Shown here: in pieces, positions 34,391 through 49,958 of the stretch
How the letters are laid out: every line of letters begins with the position of its first letter
Numbering within the stretch: position 1 is the first letter of the stretch
NCBI GenBank assembly: GCA_038087015.1
Contig: JASBNA010000003.1
Location: forward strand, 310,001-374,000
DNA from: Cerrena zonata
Taxonomy: Eukaryota > Basidiomycota > Agaricomycetes > Polyporales > Cerrenaceae
Direction of reading: 5' to 3'
Length of the DNA stretch: 64,000 bases
Notes under the pieces: generated by a model
Seen by the model: only the letters and a program-made list of their open reading frames with translations
Database searches by the model: none
Told to the model about the DNA's origin: nothing
Program-made: the position numbers and the translations under genes

Positions 34391-37300
34391 ATGCCGAGTT
34401 TGAAAAAATTCTTCCTTCTGTATTGCAACAGTGATCGATATCACAACGAAGACGAGGATGGGAAGATGGGTCCAGTACAGAGTTCGAACCCTTTACCGCC
34501 TGATCCACAAAACCCGTCTCTACTGAGACTACCGGAGGATTCGCCATCGGACAACAACAATATTTCTCAACCGGTTGAAACACCTTCCATCGCATACGCA
34601 GGTCTTGTAGTACGTTGAACCCTATTCTGTGGCAATGTTGTTCTCAAAACGGTTGATGCTACAGCCCGAGTTACTCAGTCCTGATGCTGTGAGTACAAGC
34701 TCTCATGCACCTTACTAGAGACAGTACTGAAGCTCCCGAGCGTCTCAGTATACTGGGATACCGTTTCCCATCCATCGAGCGTATCAAGTACCATTGCCAG
34801 AACTTGTGGATTCAGCTCTCAACCTCCTTCCGGTATCGGTGCCTTTCATGTTCCGATTTTTGGACTGCCAACGCTTCACAAAGGATAAAACCATGGTCAT
34901 ATATGAAACACCCAATATACCCGCAATCTCCTATGTAACGGTATCTTACCCCTGGATCGGAGCCCGCGAACCGAACAGAAAGCCATTTAGACACGAACCA
35001 TTTACGATATACTCATCGGACGGGAATGCATATGGAGACCCGATCTGTCTATCTGTGATGGATGGTCTTTGCTCCTTTGCATTGAAGAACGGCGCAGAGT
35101 TCCTATGGGTCGACAGGTTATGTATCTCTCAAGAAGATGATAAAGACGTGCAATGGCACTTTGAGCGGATGCACGATATCTTCCAGTCTTGCCATACTTG
35201 CGTAGTACTTCCTGGCGGCTTGCAGTACTCCGATTGGTATCTCGAAGGGACGCGGTGGGCTTCAAGATCGTGGGCTGTCCTAGAAGCCTTGTCCGCCCCA
35301 ACAGTACAAGCTTCCTCGGGTGGGATGGACACTGATGACTTGCCGTTCTTTGTCAAATATTATCTTCCAAAACTCAACGGTCAAGGTGACATGCAGCAGT
35401 ATAAACGATACAACCCTCTATTTTCAGCTGCTATCTCATTTCGCGAGAATCAGTCTACGGACAAAGACAAATATTATTACTATGTGTCATTGTGGAAATG
35501 TGTACTCCAAGGAGAAACCTCGAAAGTCGACAGTCTTCTTCTATTCGTTATCAACCTCATGAATTCTTCGCAAGTCATTTCACCGTCCGATGTTGTTATC
35601 GATCGTTTCAAGCGAGAGGTCTCTGACCCTCATTCTCGGAATCTTTGCGCGTTATCATTCAGAGACGCAGCCTTCTTTTTAGGTCCCGCTATCACGTCGC
35701 AGTGGAAGGAGTTTATAACATTGCCATTGCGCACAACGGATTGTACGATCAACTTTTCCCAAATATCACGGGTGCGTCTCTCCACGCTTGTAAATAATAC
35801 TCGTAAATGACAAAACCTCATAGCCATGCGTGATACCTGATGCCAAAGTGGGTACTCTCGACAAGAAAGCGTTTTGTTTACCCATACTCAGATCCCTGTA
35901 GACAGGTTTCCCCATTAATCAAGCTTATGGAATCGCGCTGTCAGAACTAGAAAAGACAACACATGACATCTCGAGTATCGCCGTTCCACGTACATTCCGA
36001 CTGCTGGATTGCAAGAAGTACGTTGAGGAACATACACTCGTAATCTACGAAACATCCGAGATTCCTAACATCCCATATGCAACTCTATCCTATCCCTGGG
36101 TTGGCGTACCATGCCACTATTTTGCCCCAGCTAACTGTACCTTCACGGTAGCGCAAAATGCTGGTACCATAGGCGATGCAATCTCCATCAACATGATCCG
36201 ATTAGCATGTCTTCTGGCATTGGAAGAAAAGGCCGATTTCTTATGGGTCGACAGGCTCTGTATACGGCAGATGGATAGTATGGACAAAGCGTGGCAGATC
36301 AGCCGGATGTGCGACGTTTACAACCACTGCGCTGTATGTGTCATCCTTCCTGGAGGACTGCAACGCCTTGCAAGTCTGGATGAAGAGGCTTTTTGGATTA
36401 CCCGTATGTGGACCTTGCAAGAAGCTCTCGTACCACCGAAGAGTTTGGTTTTATATCCGTTCGAGCAAGACTCGGTTCAAGCCACCGTCCCACTACCTTC
36501 TGATGCAAAGCTTCTTGCCTCAACCCCTGATATGTATTACAGCCCGTTGAAGGACCTTTTGCCACTGTATACAACGAGAGACGATACAAAAGGGATTCGC
36601 TTGTTTTTCCATACCTCCTTTGAATACGCTTATCTTCTGCGACAAGCATTGTCGTTTAAGAGGCTAGGCGTAGCTGCATACGAAGAGAGCTATCGACGGT
36701 ATTTTGCAACGTGGCGAAGCGCGATCACACGTAGCTCAGAGCGTCCTCAGGACCTCTTGCTCAGTACGATGGGGATTTTCAACATCTCACTCGAAGAAGG
36801 CGAACAACGTTCCAGGACTAACATCCTGTCGGCATTTGTTAGGGAGTTCCGGAAGAAGGGTATCGCTGATTCCCGCGTCATTGCCTTCAGGGACGCTGTG
36901 TTACATGCTCGAGACTCAGCCTCACCCCAATGGAAGGAACTCATAGAAGAGTTTGAAAGATCTCTTCCTCTTCTAGAGAATGGAATTGCTCCAAATTCCA
37001 ATAACGAACTCCCTATGGACAGTGTCGGCCCCCCGTTATTACGAGACGGTTCCGGCGACCAAATCTTCCTAGGATCTGCAATGCTCGTCGGGGAAGAAAC
37101 CCACTCCTTACATCCATGTCGTATCATCGTTTCCAGTAACACCTCGTTTTCATGTTATGTTCCATTTAACCACCGCGATGGAGAACACAGTGGACGCTGG
37201 GCTTTATTGCCATTCAACCCAGATCAAATGGAGTGGGTGTCTGCTTCTAGTGGCGATATACCCGAGGGGAAATTGCCTGTGGATGGAGGTTATGAAAAGG

Positions 37301-37476
37301 ATTCCGAACACAGCAGACAATGTACCTTACATTTCGCGCAAGTTTCGGTTGAAGACAAGATATTCCTCGGGAAAACGGGACCTCATCTGGTACGCCCTTC
37401 TTTGAACTCGTGGAAGCTGCTGGAATTAATCTTTCTATTTCCCACAGCATGGGTGTTGTTATGGCTCAGAAGGTAA
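34391..37476 (+). CDS. Two-HET-domain protein (tandem internal duplication) with C-terminal membrane segment
   Basis: Five exons join in phase 0 throughout: 34391-34609, 34665-34688, 34749-35771, 35824-35847 and 35902-37476, giving about 954 residues. Two heterokaryon-incompatibility (HET) domains are present. HET1 has VIYETPNIPAISYVTVSYPW, EFLWVDRLCISQEDDKDVQW and HTCVVLPGGLQ. HET2 has VIYETSEIPNIPYATLSYPW, DFLWVDRLCIRQMDSMDKAW and AVCVILPGGLQ. Each domain is preceded by its own 24-base exon (PELLSPDA and PCVIPDAK) and a matching start (TGIPFPIHRAY and TGFPINQAY). The C-terminus WKLLELIFLFPTAWVLLWLRR is a likely membrane span. HET domains are linked to allorecognition and cell-death responses in filamentous fungi. 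Alternatively two separate genes, the second lacking its first exon; the in-phase 52-base intron between the halves favours one gene. Confidence 0.78.
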
Positions 37477-38439
37477 AGAACATCATGTGAAAGATAATTA
37501 TCAGATTTTGTATGTGTGATTAATATTTATCTGCTGTCCGTTGGAGCTAACCATTATCGCCACCGTAGGTGTTGGAAAAATAGGCAGCCTCATGCCAAAG
37601 ATCCCCCTCGTTATGGGACATCTCGGGAATTTTCGATGCCATCTTTCGCCAACTTCGGTCAGCATCGACCTTCCCGCGATGGTAGAAGTCGTCCTTCCAC
37701 TGATCCACCCCCACGATGAGTCGCAAACGGCTGCGAGACGTTGCTGAACCATAAGGACTTGAATGAGTACGGTGATCCGGACAGTATGGCTGATGTTTTT
37801 TCTGTTTTCTTTTATACTATTGGTCATGCTACTCTTTCGTGGACCCTTGACTCGGACAATCATATCATACTAGACGGCAAGGATCAATGAATGAGACAAA
37901 CTTGGTTATGTGATTTTTTCCCGTGGACTTTACCAATGCTTCTTTCTCAATTAAAACAAGCCTCTGAACGACTAACCTGAAGATGTTATGGTATTCTGGT
38001 ACGGAGGATTACTTTCCCGGTATAACTCGCGAGTTTTATATGGTGATTCGAGTGCAAGGAGAGAGGGAGCTCCGAAAGGTTTCAAGTTGTGGAATGTTGT
38101 CATTCTATTTGAGATGTAAGGCGGCGAATGCAGACAGTCACGGTCCTTTTTGGAACGGAACGAAAGACCCGACTAGGAACCATTCGATGGGCTGGAGACC
38201 TCACTGCCTAACTCATGATGGACGAGTTCGATTAGAAATACTTAGTAACAATACAATTGTTGGGGGAAATATGATATTGTAATAGTCGCTTGCCCGTAAA
38301 AAGGAACTTGGAGACCGAGGTGTATCTATAAAGTCGAGGTAGATGATGGGATCTCAATAGCGACAGTAAGAAGAGAACTAAGGAACATTTCAATGACCTC
38401 TGCTTCCGCGCTGCTTGTCACTCGAATGTACACTATAAA
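37477..38439. other. Accessory region, possibly decayed sequence
   Basis: Short frames on both strands (for example 37983-38282 plus, MLWYSGTEDYFPGITREFYM...) have no recognised family and no clear splice continuation. A GC-neutral, low-information stretch. I cannot tell decayed genes from chance frames here. Confidence 0.4.
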
Positions 38440-38964
38440 ATGGCAGCTTACCTCTGTGATGTGATCTCTGGAATTTCGACGTTAAACACACACCTACTTA
38501 CAGAGCTGACTTCGACTCCTGACATTTTCCACAACATGGCTTTGAGAATGGTATTTAACCCTGCAAACCTTAGGCTAAACGAACAACCCGACATCGCACG
38601 CCTTTGTGGGATGGCTTGGAGACACCAGGCTGAGATCTTCGACCGAGGCTGTCGTCTACTCGTATGTGTTCCATCCTTTCTTCGTCGATTCTGATACTGA
38701 CTTCGATTTAGTGCTCTAAGTCCGCGAGGGCGAGTCTGCTGGCACGTCACTGCTAACGACTCTCGCGAGCACATAACAGTCCGATACAATCGCAGAGCTA
38801 ATCGAGTCCATATCTATAGGGATGGTCAAGTAAACATTAGCCCTCAGAGACCTCCTACGAGGGCTGCTCGAACTTTCGTTCTCGACGCCGAGCTGTCCGC
38901 CGTTGAACCGGCAAAAGGCGAAGAGGGTTATGACACCGTTTCGGTATTTTCGGATGAATTGTGA
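38440..38964 (+). CDS. Uncharacterised small protein, model unresolved
   Basis: Two open segments probably belong to one small gene. The second, from about 38700 to the TGA at 38962-38964, reads ALSPRGRVCWHVTANDSREH, then TVRYNRRANRVHIYRDGQVN, and ends GYDTVSVFSDEL. An intron (GTATGTGTTCC...GATTTAG, about 50 bases) joins it upstream to a frame reading GWLGDTRLRSSTEAVVYS. A first segment from the ATG at 38440 (MAAYLCDVISGIS...) is in another frame, so at least one more intron or a disruption is needed. No family is recognised, and no signal peptide or membrane span is seen. It may be a lineage-specific or decaying gene. Confidence 0.35.
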
Positions 38965-39181
38965 GAAAGCGTACCCGTAGAAGTCAGGTGTGTGAGCCTG
39001 TCGCGTAGATGTACGTACGAAAATTGAACCTGACCCTGAAGAACTGGTTGATCGGTGACTTTGTTGGAATAAGTATATATCGCATGTATTGTCTCATCTG
39101 TACGACGCGGCTACGTCAGGCGTGTTCGCGGAAAGAGATTACAGTATTCTGCCGCCGCCGGCTACAGCACTTCTATTATAT

Positions 39182-40284
39182 CTAGGTGCATCTAGTCCTA
39201 GGGAGACTAACTGCCAGTGTGTGATCCTTGGGGAGGAGCTTGACTCGTAATAGTCTAAAACCGTGAGATACGATCATATTTTGCAGAATAACACCCGCAA
39301 ACGGTGCTAAAATCTGGTATTGAGGGCATACGGATGAAGACAGCATCGCGACCATTACTACTATGTTCAGTGCAATCACTGGACTAGATAATTTACGCGT
39401 GGTGTCAGCAGATACAGGCACTGTCGTGAATGAAAATACATACAAATAGTAGAGTTGACTCGTTAACAACAATGTTCTCGATACACGGTTAATCTCCCCG
39501 CTCAACGACTGTCTCCAGCTGTCGTGTTCATTCACCCGTAGATCTGAATGTCATGAGCTTATAAGTTGTCGAGAAAAACACTACCGTATCGAATATAGCG
39601 ACAGTGATCGCGCCTGCGGTACCAATTGGTTGCACCTTCTCTACAGCACAATAGTCTGTCATGCCGATCCAGCCTTCGGAGAAGGAAAAAGGTACAATGA
39701 AGGATGATAGGGTCGTCATCCACAGAAGGGTAAATACCACTCTTGATTTTCGGCACCCGGTGAATACCGCATTTGCTCGGATTAAGAGCAAACAGGTGTT
39801 CAAAGGAGACACAAAAGCACCGAACCACGCGATAACTTGATCACCAACATGACCACATCCTTTGCCCCATGTGACTGAGTTCGGATATTTAGTTGAACTC
39901 GGGCTCAGTATTTTCAACTTGAAGTCGGTGAAACTTGCCTGTGTGAATAAGGTCGCCTAGTACAGTACTTCCTGTAATGATCCTGGGGGAAGGAATAATG
40001 AGCTCGAGCTCACCGCTCGTTCAAAGGAGTGTTTAAATGTGCTTACCGAGAGAGCGGGTAAATCACATCAGGGAGCCTTATTCGACGGTCGGCTCTCTGG
40101 AAAGTCCGGAATTCATCGGATAGAGTTGTGAGGGCGTCCCATAGCCACACCTAGGTAGACAATTAATACGATATCAAAAGACCAGACTGTAGTTTTGGAG
40201 ACATACTATGGATATAGCAATATGGAGGTAGCTTGTGATAGCGAGTCGGTGAGCTATGACTATTGAGTACGTTGTAAAGGCCAT
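39182..40284 (-). CDS. DUF6533-like seven-span membrane protein, apparent frameshift
   Basis: An integral membrane protein of a large agaricomycete family with no known role. From the ATG at 40284: MAFTTYSIVIAHRLAITSYL and AISIVWLWDALTTLSDEFRT (the W-D-x-L-T-x-x-x-E(F/Y) signature), RIRLPDVIYPLS, then after introns a large exon with WGKGCGHVGDQVIAWFGAF, NTCLLLIRANAVF, VVFTLLWMTTLSSFIVPFSF and TVAIFDTVVFFSTTYKLMTF. The last parts are SRTLLLTSQLYY, VIALNIVVMVAML and PFAGVILQNMIVSHGFRLLR. Between KLMTFRST and NEHDSWRQSLSGEINRVSRT the frame shifts; no splice choice restores it, but one C fewer in the CCC at 39535-39537 does. It may be a real lesion in a dispensable gene or a sequence error. An upstream extension of the N-terminus is possible. 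Confidence 0.72.
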
Positions 40285-41963
40285 TACTGGTAAGGAGGTA
40301 GAAGAGAATTGATAGGTCACGTAGAATTTCGTAGAACGGTAGCTTCGCTTCCACTTAAAAAGAAAAACAACTGAACGGACGGGGTTTGTTTGACAATATT
40401 TCATGTTCCCGATGGTTAAGCAAAGAGTCGATGATGACATGATCAACCCCGCTATATCTGGTAGAGAAGGCTTTAGCGTGGCACATTGATGACCGCAAAA
40501 AGAAACACACGACAGCGTACGCTTCAAACATGTAATACTCCTCGGCCTACACGGTCTAAGACTTCAACCACAAGGATTGCCCAAGTATAGACACCCATAA
40601 GGCAGGATACGTATTTGCATTGTGCAACGAGGTCCTACCATTGTCAGCCTTGAGCGTGGCGGTAGCATTACGCGAGTAAAAGAAGGAACAATTACTAAGA
40701 GCGAGAACCCCTTGACAGAAAATGCTTCGAGTTACTTGTTTAAGAGCTCTCAAACATAGCAGACCATTGCGCCAGTCCTTTTAGAGAAGTAGACGGGTGT
40801 TTCTGTGTTACGTTTGGCAAGGATACCGCCTGTCCATTTCGAAAGCAATCTGCCTCATGAAGAGTGTCCGCTCTGGATCGGAATGCGTTGCCATGAAAGT
40901 ACGAGGGCGTGAAGGGTTGTAAAAAGATAGTTGATCATCTTTTTGAGATGACCGGTGCTCAGAACAGGGGTGTACTTGGTATTGTCAAACATGACCGGAC
41001 CTATGATCAGAAAGCCCGGGTAGCCTGATTATGGGGCGTATGGAGGAAAGAAGGACATTTTCTCTGCCAAGTGACTGATAGTCTATAGAGCAATTCCTTA
41101 ATCAACGTGGAGTGGAATGAGTTATATTAACTCACTGGTGAGTCTTGCATGTGGTTTTGGAGGACTATAGCGGCTCCGTTAGTTCTGGGCCCATACTTTG
41201 AAGACTCGGCATAGTGACTAAGTCATTCCGCGCGGTGTTCGTGAATTTGAAGTTTGTGTGTGTGTCACTGACGGAATTTAAAATGCCACCGGAGAGTGTC
41301 AATTCCGAAACATGGAACCACCGCGTCTTACTACTCAGCAGCAAGATATGTCCGATAAGTCAGAAACATCCCTGGATTTGGTACACGAGTAGAGTCAGTC
41401 GTTGACCGGTGACCGTTTGAGTTCGTCGGGATGTGAACATGTGAACATGTGCTCATTGAGTCACGGTGACGGGTCGCCGCTCCACAAAACAAACGGATAG
41501 TACGATATTCGATATGTTCATCTCCCATGTTTCGGACTTGTATCTGGCTTCCCAAACATGTGCCCCGGACGAAGCCTGCATTTTCTCCATTTGAAGTAGA
41601 TGACAAGAAGCTGATGTTGATACGTCAAGGCGCCAGGAACAGCGTCACAAACAGGTTTTTGTAATTTGGTATAATTTGGTAATCCACTAGTACTTGAGGT
41701 AAACTCTTTCAAGTTGTTAACGTTACAAACAGACAAACGAGCCTGAACACTATGATTATTACGTTTAGATGCCATACTTACCCGGCTGGTTCTTCAGCTG
41801 CGGCATCGTGTTCATGCATTAAATAAACAATTGACTTCATGTATATCAAACGAAGCTATAGTTGTACAGGGAGAAATCTGTTATGGGTACTAGTAGAATC
41901 AATCAGGCTTAAACATTGTCCGTATACTGAAGAAGAGGAAGAATAAGTCAAATCCGATTAGAA
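40285..41963. other. Gene-poor accessory stretch
   Basis: No gene is supported. Minus-strand frames at 40556-40753 and 41518-41775 have no family and poor composition. A TTGGTATAATTTGGTAAT direct repeat (GGTATAATTTGG-like) is at about 41664-41685. The final bases are the 3' flank of the FAS1 gene. I see no intact transposase or terminal repeats. Confidence 0.4.
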
Positions 41964-44459
41964 TCAGTTCTCATTCGCCCACTCCAACAACCAGTCCTCC
42001 CAGCCTTCCCAACCACCATCCTCAACCGGAGCAAAATCAGTTCCGAACTCATCGAGACCGTGAGGTTCGCGGTGGAAAGTAGGGTGAGGGAAATCATGTG
42101 GACCAGGACGGAAATGAGGTGGGGGACCATGAGGATGGGGAGGCCCCGGAGGAGGTGGGATATCATGGGGGAAATGAGGTGGGGGAGGGCCGTGAGGACC
42201 AGGCGGGGGAGGAGGAGGACCGTGAGGACCAGGTGGAGGGGGCGGAGGGCCATGACGACCGGGTGGGGGAGGAGGGCCGTGAGGACCTGGCGGAGGTGGC
42301 GGGAAATTAGGATGAGGATGAGGATGACCGTGAGGACCTGGTGGAGGTGGCGGGGGATGGGGATGAGGATGACCATGGGGGAAAGAAGGTGGTGGCCCAG
42401 GAGGACCTGGTGGAGGCGGAGGTGGATGTCCGGGAGGTGGGGGCGGAGGGTGTCCAGGGTGATGAGGTCCGGGTCCAGGTGGCGGGGGAGGTGGAGGAGG
42501 ACCGTGAGGGTGGTCATGAGGGTGATCGTCGTTCGCCTTGCGAGGGTTGAGTACACTGTCAATGAGATGGATAGCACCATTTCGCACTACTCCATCGGCA
42601 AAGGACACAGGTACACCATGGGCAACCACCTTTGTGAAGTATGTGGGTTTCTGGTGAGGAAGATGGGCTTTGTGCTCGAACTGAACAACGTTCACGTAAA
42701 GAGAGTGGTTTGTCAACAACGTTGGGAGGGTCAAATTCAAGGAGTAGACAATCTCCGGGTGGTGGTGTGGGAACTCCGAGTCCGCATTATGGGGATTGTG
42801 GGCATAACGGAATCCCTTATTCTCGGGACCGCCATGGTTAGACACGAAGGCACGGCCCATCTCTACCCGTTTGACGGATTTATGACAATGGAAGTTCTTC
42901 GTAGCTCGGTGATTATCAAAGTCTATCGTTTTGACATACTGAAGGCCGTCTTGAGCGTCGAAGTCAGCGGTCGATGCCGTGACAGACTCGGTTGCATTAT
43001 GTGTCCAGTCTAACGGTGAACGGTATTAACAACCGGAGCAAACTTCATCAAACAAGAATATAACATACCACTGTGAAGAATGAATTCAGGGACGACATGG
43101 AACTGGAGAAGTTTCTTTAAAACATGTTCGCCGAATGGTGAGAACAAGAAGAGCTGGAGTTTCCTGGGCAATTTCTTGAAGGCTTTGTTGGTCGGCACGA
43201 ACACAGTGTTAGATGGGGATCCTTGCACGGTTCCCTTCTCCCCGTCTTCGCCGCGGACGTATCGCCATTCGATGGCATCGCTCAATCCTACACGTTGAAT
43301 AGCAGAAGTCTATAAATATATATTATTAACGGAAATGGCCGTGGACGCATCATCAGATAGGCAACTTACGAAGGTAGAGAAGAGATCCGGGATGAAGAAC
43401 AAGCTTTGGAAGGCAGAGGCCGGAGGGAAAACGGGACTGTTCACAACATGAACAATACCTGAAAATGGACACTTAATTGCAAGTCAAGAAGGGGCAAAAC
43501 AGGCTCCTACCATTTTGAGCCTTCACATCAGGCACAATAACCTTCGACAATAAGTTGATCAACACCGTTGGTGGCTGGAAGAATTTGGGGAAAGAGGCAA
43601 CACGAATACGTTGTGCGTGACCATCGAGAGAACCGTCGTTGATAGTCAAGGAAGTAGCAAACGTTGTGTTTTTCGACAGATCATCGACCGTGAGATACTC
43701 GGGAAGAATATGATACGACAGTAGTGTAGTTGCAATCTTCTTAAAGATCTCCTTCTTCTTGTCATCGCTGTGATCTTTGTCGAGTTGGTGTACATCAACA
43801 AACGACTCAAGAAGGGGAATATCCTGAAGTAAGTCGGACTGAGGGTTGGAAGCACGTTCGTATAAAGCATTCCATTCGAGATCCTCGTGAGGAGGACCGT
43901 GATGCTTTGGCGGTTCCAAGGCCTTGTTGGGAACAGCGAAGAAAGTTACGCTGCACATGATGCGTGATTGATTAGCACAAAAAAGATAGATGTGATTATT
44001 ATAAACCTACCTAGCTTTCGTGTCGTTCAAAGTAGCGGCAATGCTATCAGTAAAGTTGACAATCTTGAAAAGTCGGGAGAACCTGATCGGTTCAGTTGGT
44101 AGCTGAACATATAATGAGAATTTATTGGAGTATACCTATCATCGTCCTGAAGCGCCTGGAAGATCGTCTTGTTCTCAATATTGGGAGGTTCGTGAGGAGG
44201 GTGGGGATGGGGAGGGTGTTGTGGCACCGGAGGATGAGGAGGGTGAGGAGGATGTTTAGGAGGCTCCTCGGAAGGTTCGTCCTGTCCATGTTTCCCAGGC
44301 CCAATCCTCCAGCTTCAAGCTCCACTGGTCATGGAAATGGTCATCGCCGTAAGATTCGGCATAAGCCAAAGTATCAGAATTCACTTCATCCTGAGGTAGA
44401 GCCCACGCGCCGCTGCCCTGAAGGAGGACAGCGACCGCTGCGAGTTTGTAGATCAGCAT
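41964..44459 (-). CDS. Secreted protein with two FAS1 (fasciclin) domains and a Pro/His/Gly-rich tail
   Basis: The start is the ATG at 44459 (MLIYKLAAVAVLLQGSGAWA), a signal peptide with likely cleavage after AWA; an upstream in-frame GTG is not needed. A Pro/His-rich spacer (KHPPHPPHPPVPQHPPHPHP) precedes FAS1 domain 1 (NKTIFQALQDDDR, SVTFFAVPNKAL, LLSYHILPEYLTVDDLSKNT, GIVHVVNSPVFPPAS). Domain 2 follows (VFVPTNKAFKKLPRKLQLFL, KKLLQFHVVPEFIL, HGVPVSFADGVVRNGAIHLI-type end). The tail is over 150 residues of GPPPPP/HPHP repeats ending in an acidic, Trp-rich segment (EGWEDWLLEWANEN). FAS1 proteins mediate adhesion or matrix binding. Expected to be secreted to the wall; no GPI signal is visible at the C-terminus. 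About seven exons. Confidence 0.9.
42060..42540 (-). repeat. Degenerate tandem repeat coding Gly-Pro-His-rich tail
   Basis: The plus strand shows recurring GTGAGGACC-(A/T)GG-(C/T)GG-(A/T)GG-like units of about 30 bases; on the coding strand they give GPHGPPPPPPGPHGPPPPPP-type repeats with HPHP variants. This low-complexity tract also opens a long Arg/Gly frame on the plus strand, which I treat as a shadow. Confidence 0.8.
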
Positions 44460-45121
44460 CAAGTTGGAGGAAAAAGGCACGGTTCAGGGGGAGGTGCGCA
44501 CTTTGGCTTTTAAGTATTGGACCGTGCGTAGGTCGTCATTCCGCAGTGTAATCAGGCAAATGCATGATGCACGCCCATCTCAATGCGGGGACTAGGAGCA
44601 CCTAGGGCAAGCGACTGGTCGGTCCGCAGCCCAAACAAAGACGCACAGATCTTTTTCCATAAAATAGGCCGGCCTTTCGCTATGTTTATCGAACAAATGC
44701 AGTGTAGCGGATGAGAAGAAGAGAACCGAGCAGTTGTGCGGTTTTTAGAACATTTCAAGTTGGTAGGAAGCAACAAGTTGAATATCTTTAAATTATCCGA
44801 AATTGGAATAGACCGATGACGTCATGACATTGTGAGTATGTGCACTCATCCAGGTGAAATCGAGGTCTTGATTGAATCAACCGATCTTGTTCGCCTCGAC
44901 TGACAGTGAGAAGAACTCCGTGAAACCGGGAAATAAACCTATACTGTTTATGTCAACCAGAAGACGAAAGCGGGAAGAGGATAGCCGGTACAAACAGGAC
45001 ACAGGAAATCGCAGTAATGGAACATCGGATACGTTGTATTGCAATAGAAAAAAGTCCAGGTCGTACAATGTAAAATATGCAGGAACAGTACTAGCCGCAA
45101 GGGTATATAGACCTTTACAGC
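44460..45121. other. FAS1 promoter and VMA1 3' flank
   Basis: Intergenic; no gene is supported. Short plus-strand frame 44872-45186 overlaps the VMA1 3' end and is unrecognised. A TTTTAAGTATTGG at about 44511 lies some 55 bases upstream of the FAS1 ATG on the minus strand, and could be part of its core promoter. Confidence 0.45.
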
Positions 45122-47533
<2,412 letters not shown>

Positions 47534-47744
47534 GATGATAACGACGAGTAAAGAGAAATAGAATATGGCGAGCTCGGTGCCTCAGCCTCGCTTCACTAGA
47601 CGGCGGTCGGATCGGCTGTACCACGCCAGAAATGGCAATGGGCGCTTCCGTACGCGTGACGAAAGACACTGACGCGTACCGTGTAAAGTACAGTCGTAAG
47701 CCCGTTCATTTACATCTTATTCTACGACTACCATCTACAATAAC
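47534..47744. promoter_or_regulatory. Divergent promoter of VMA1 and RPT1
   Basis: 211 bases separate the two start codons. No TATA box is seen. A GACGCGTACCGTG and a GTACGCGTGACG lie close together near 47650-47685 and form an imperfect inverted pair around GACGCGTAC/GTACGCGT, which may bind a shared factor. This is inference from sequence only. Confidence 0.45.
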
Positions 47745-49706
<1,962 letters not shown>

Positions 49707-49958
49707 ATTTTGGACGTTTTGTATTATTGTAGTCTCGCTCCTATTCACTATTTCTCCCTTCTATCGAACATGAAATTCCTCAAGAGTCAAGCCATCTAAT
49801 CTGAAGTTTCCGACCACATATCCTGGATGATATTAGAACGAGCGTAGAAATGTAATGAACCAAAAAAAGAACGAAAGATATCAACTATGTAAGGGGTATC
49901 CGTAGCTTGTTATCCAGATTCCAGCGAGCCTCCCCGAAATCCAATAGTCTATGGCAGG

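Noticed and set aside
42060..43013. 317-codon Arg/Gly-rich open frame on the plus strand
   Set aside because: It lies opposite the FAS1 protein's Pro/His/Gly tail; the frame is an effect of the GC-rich repeat on the complementary strand.
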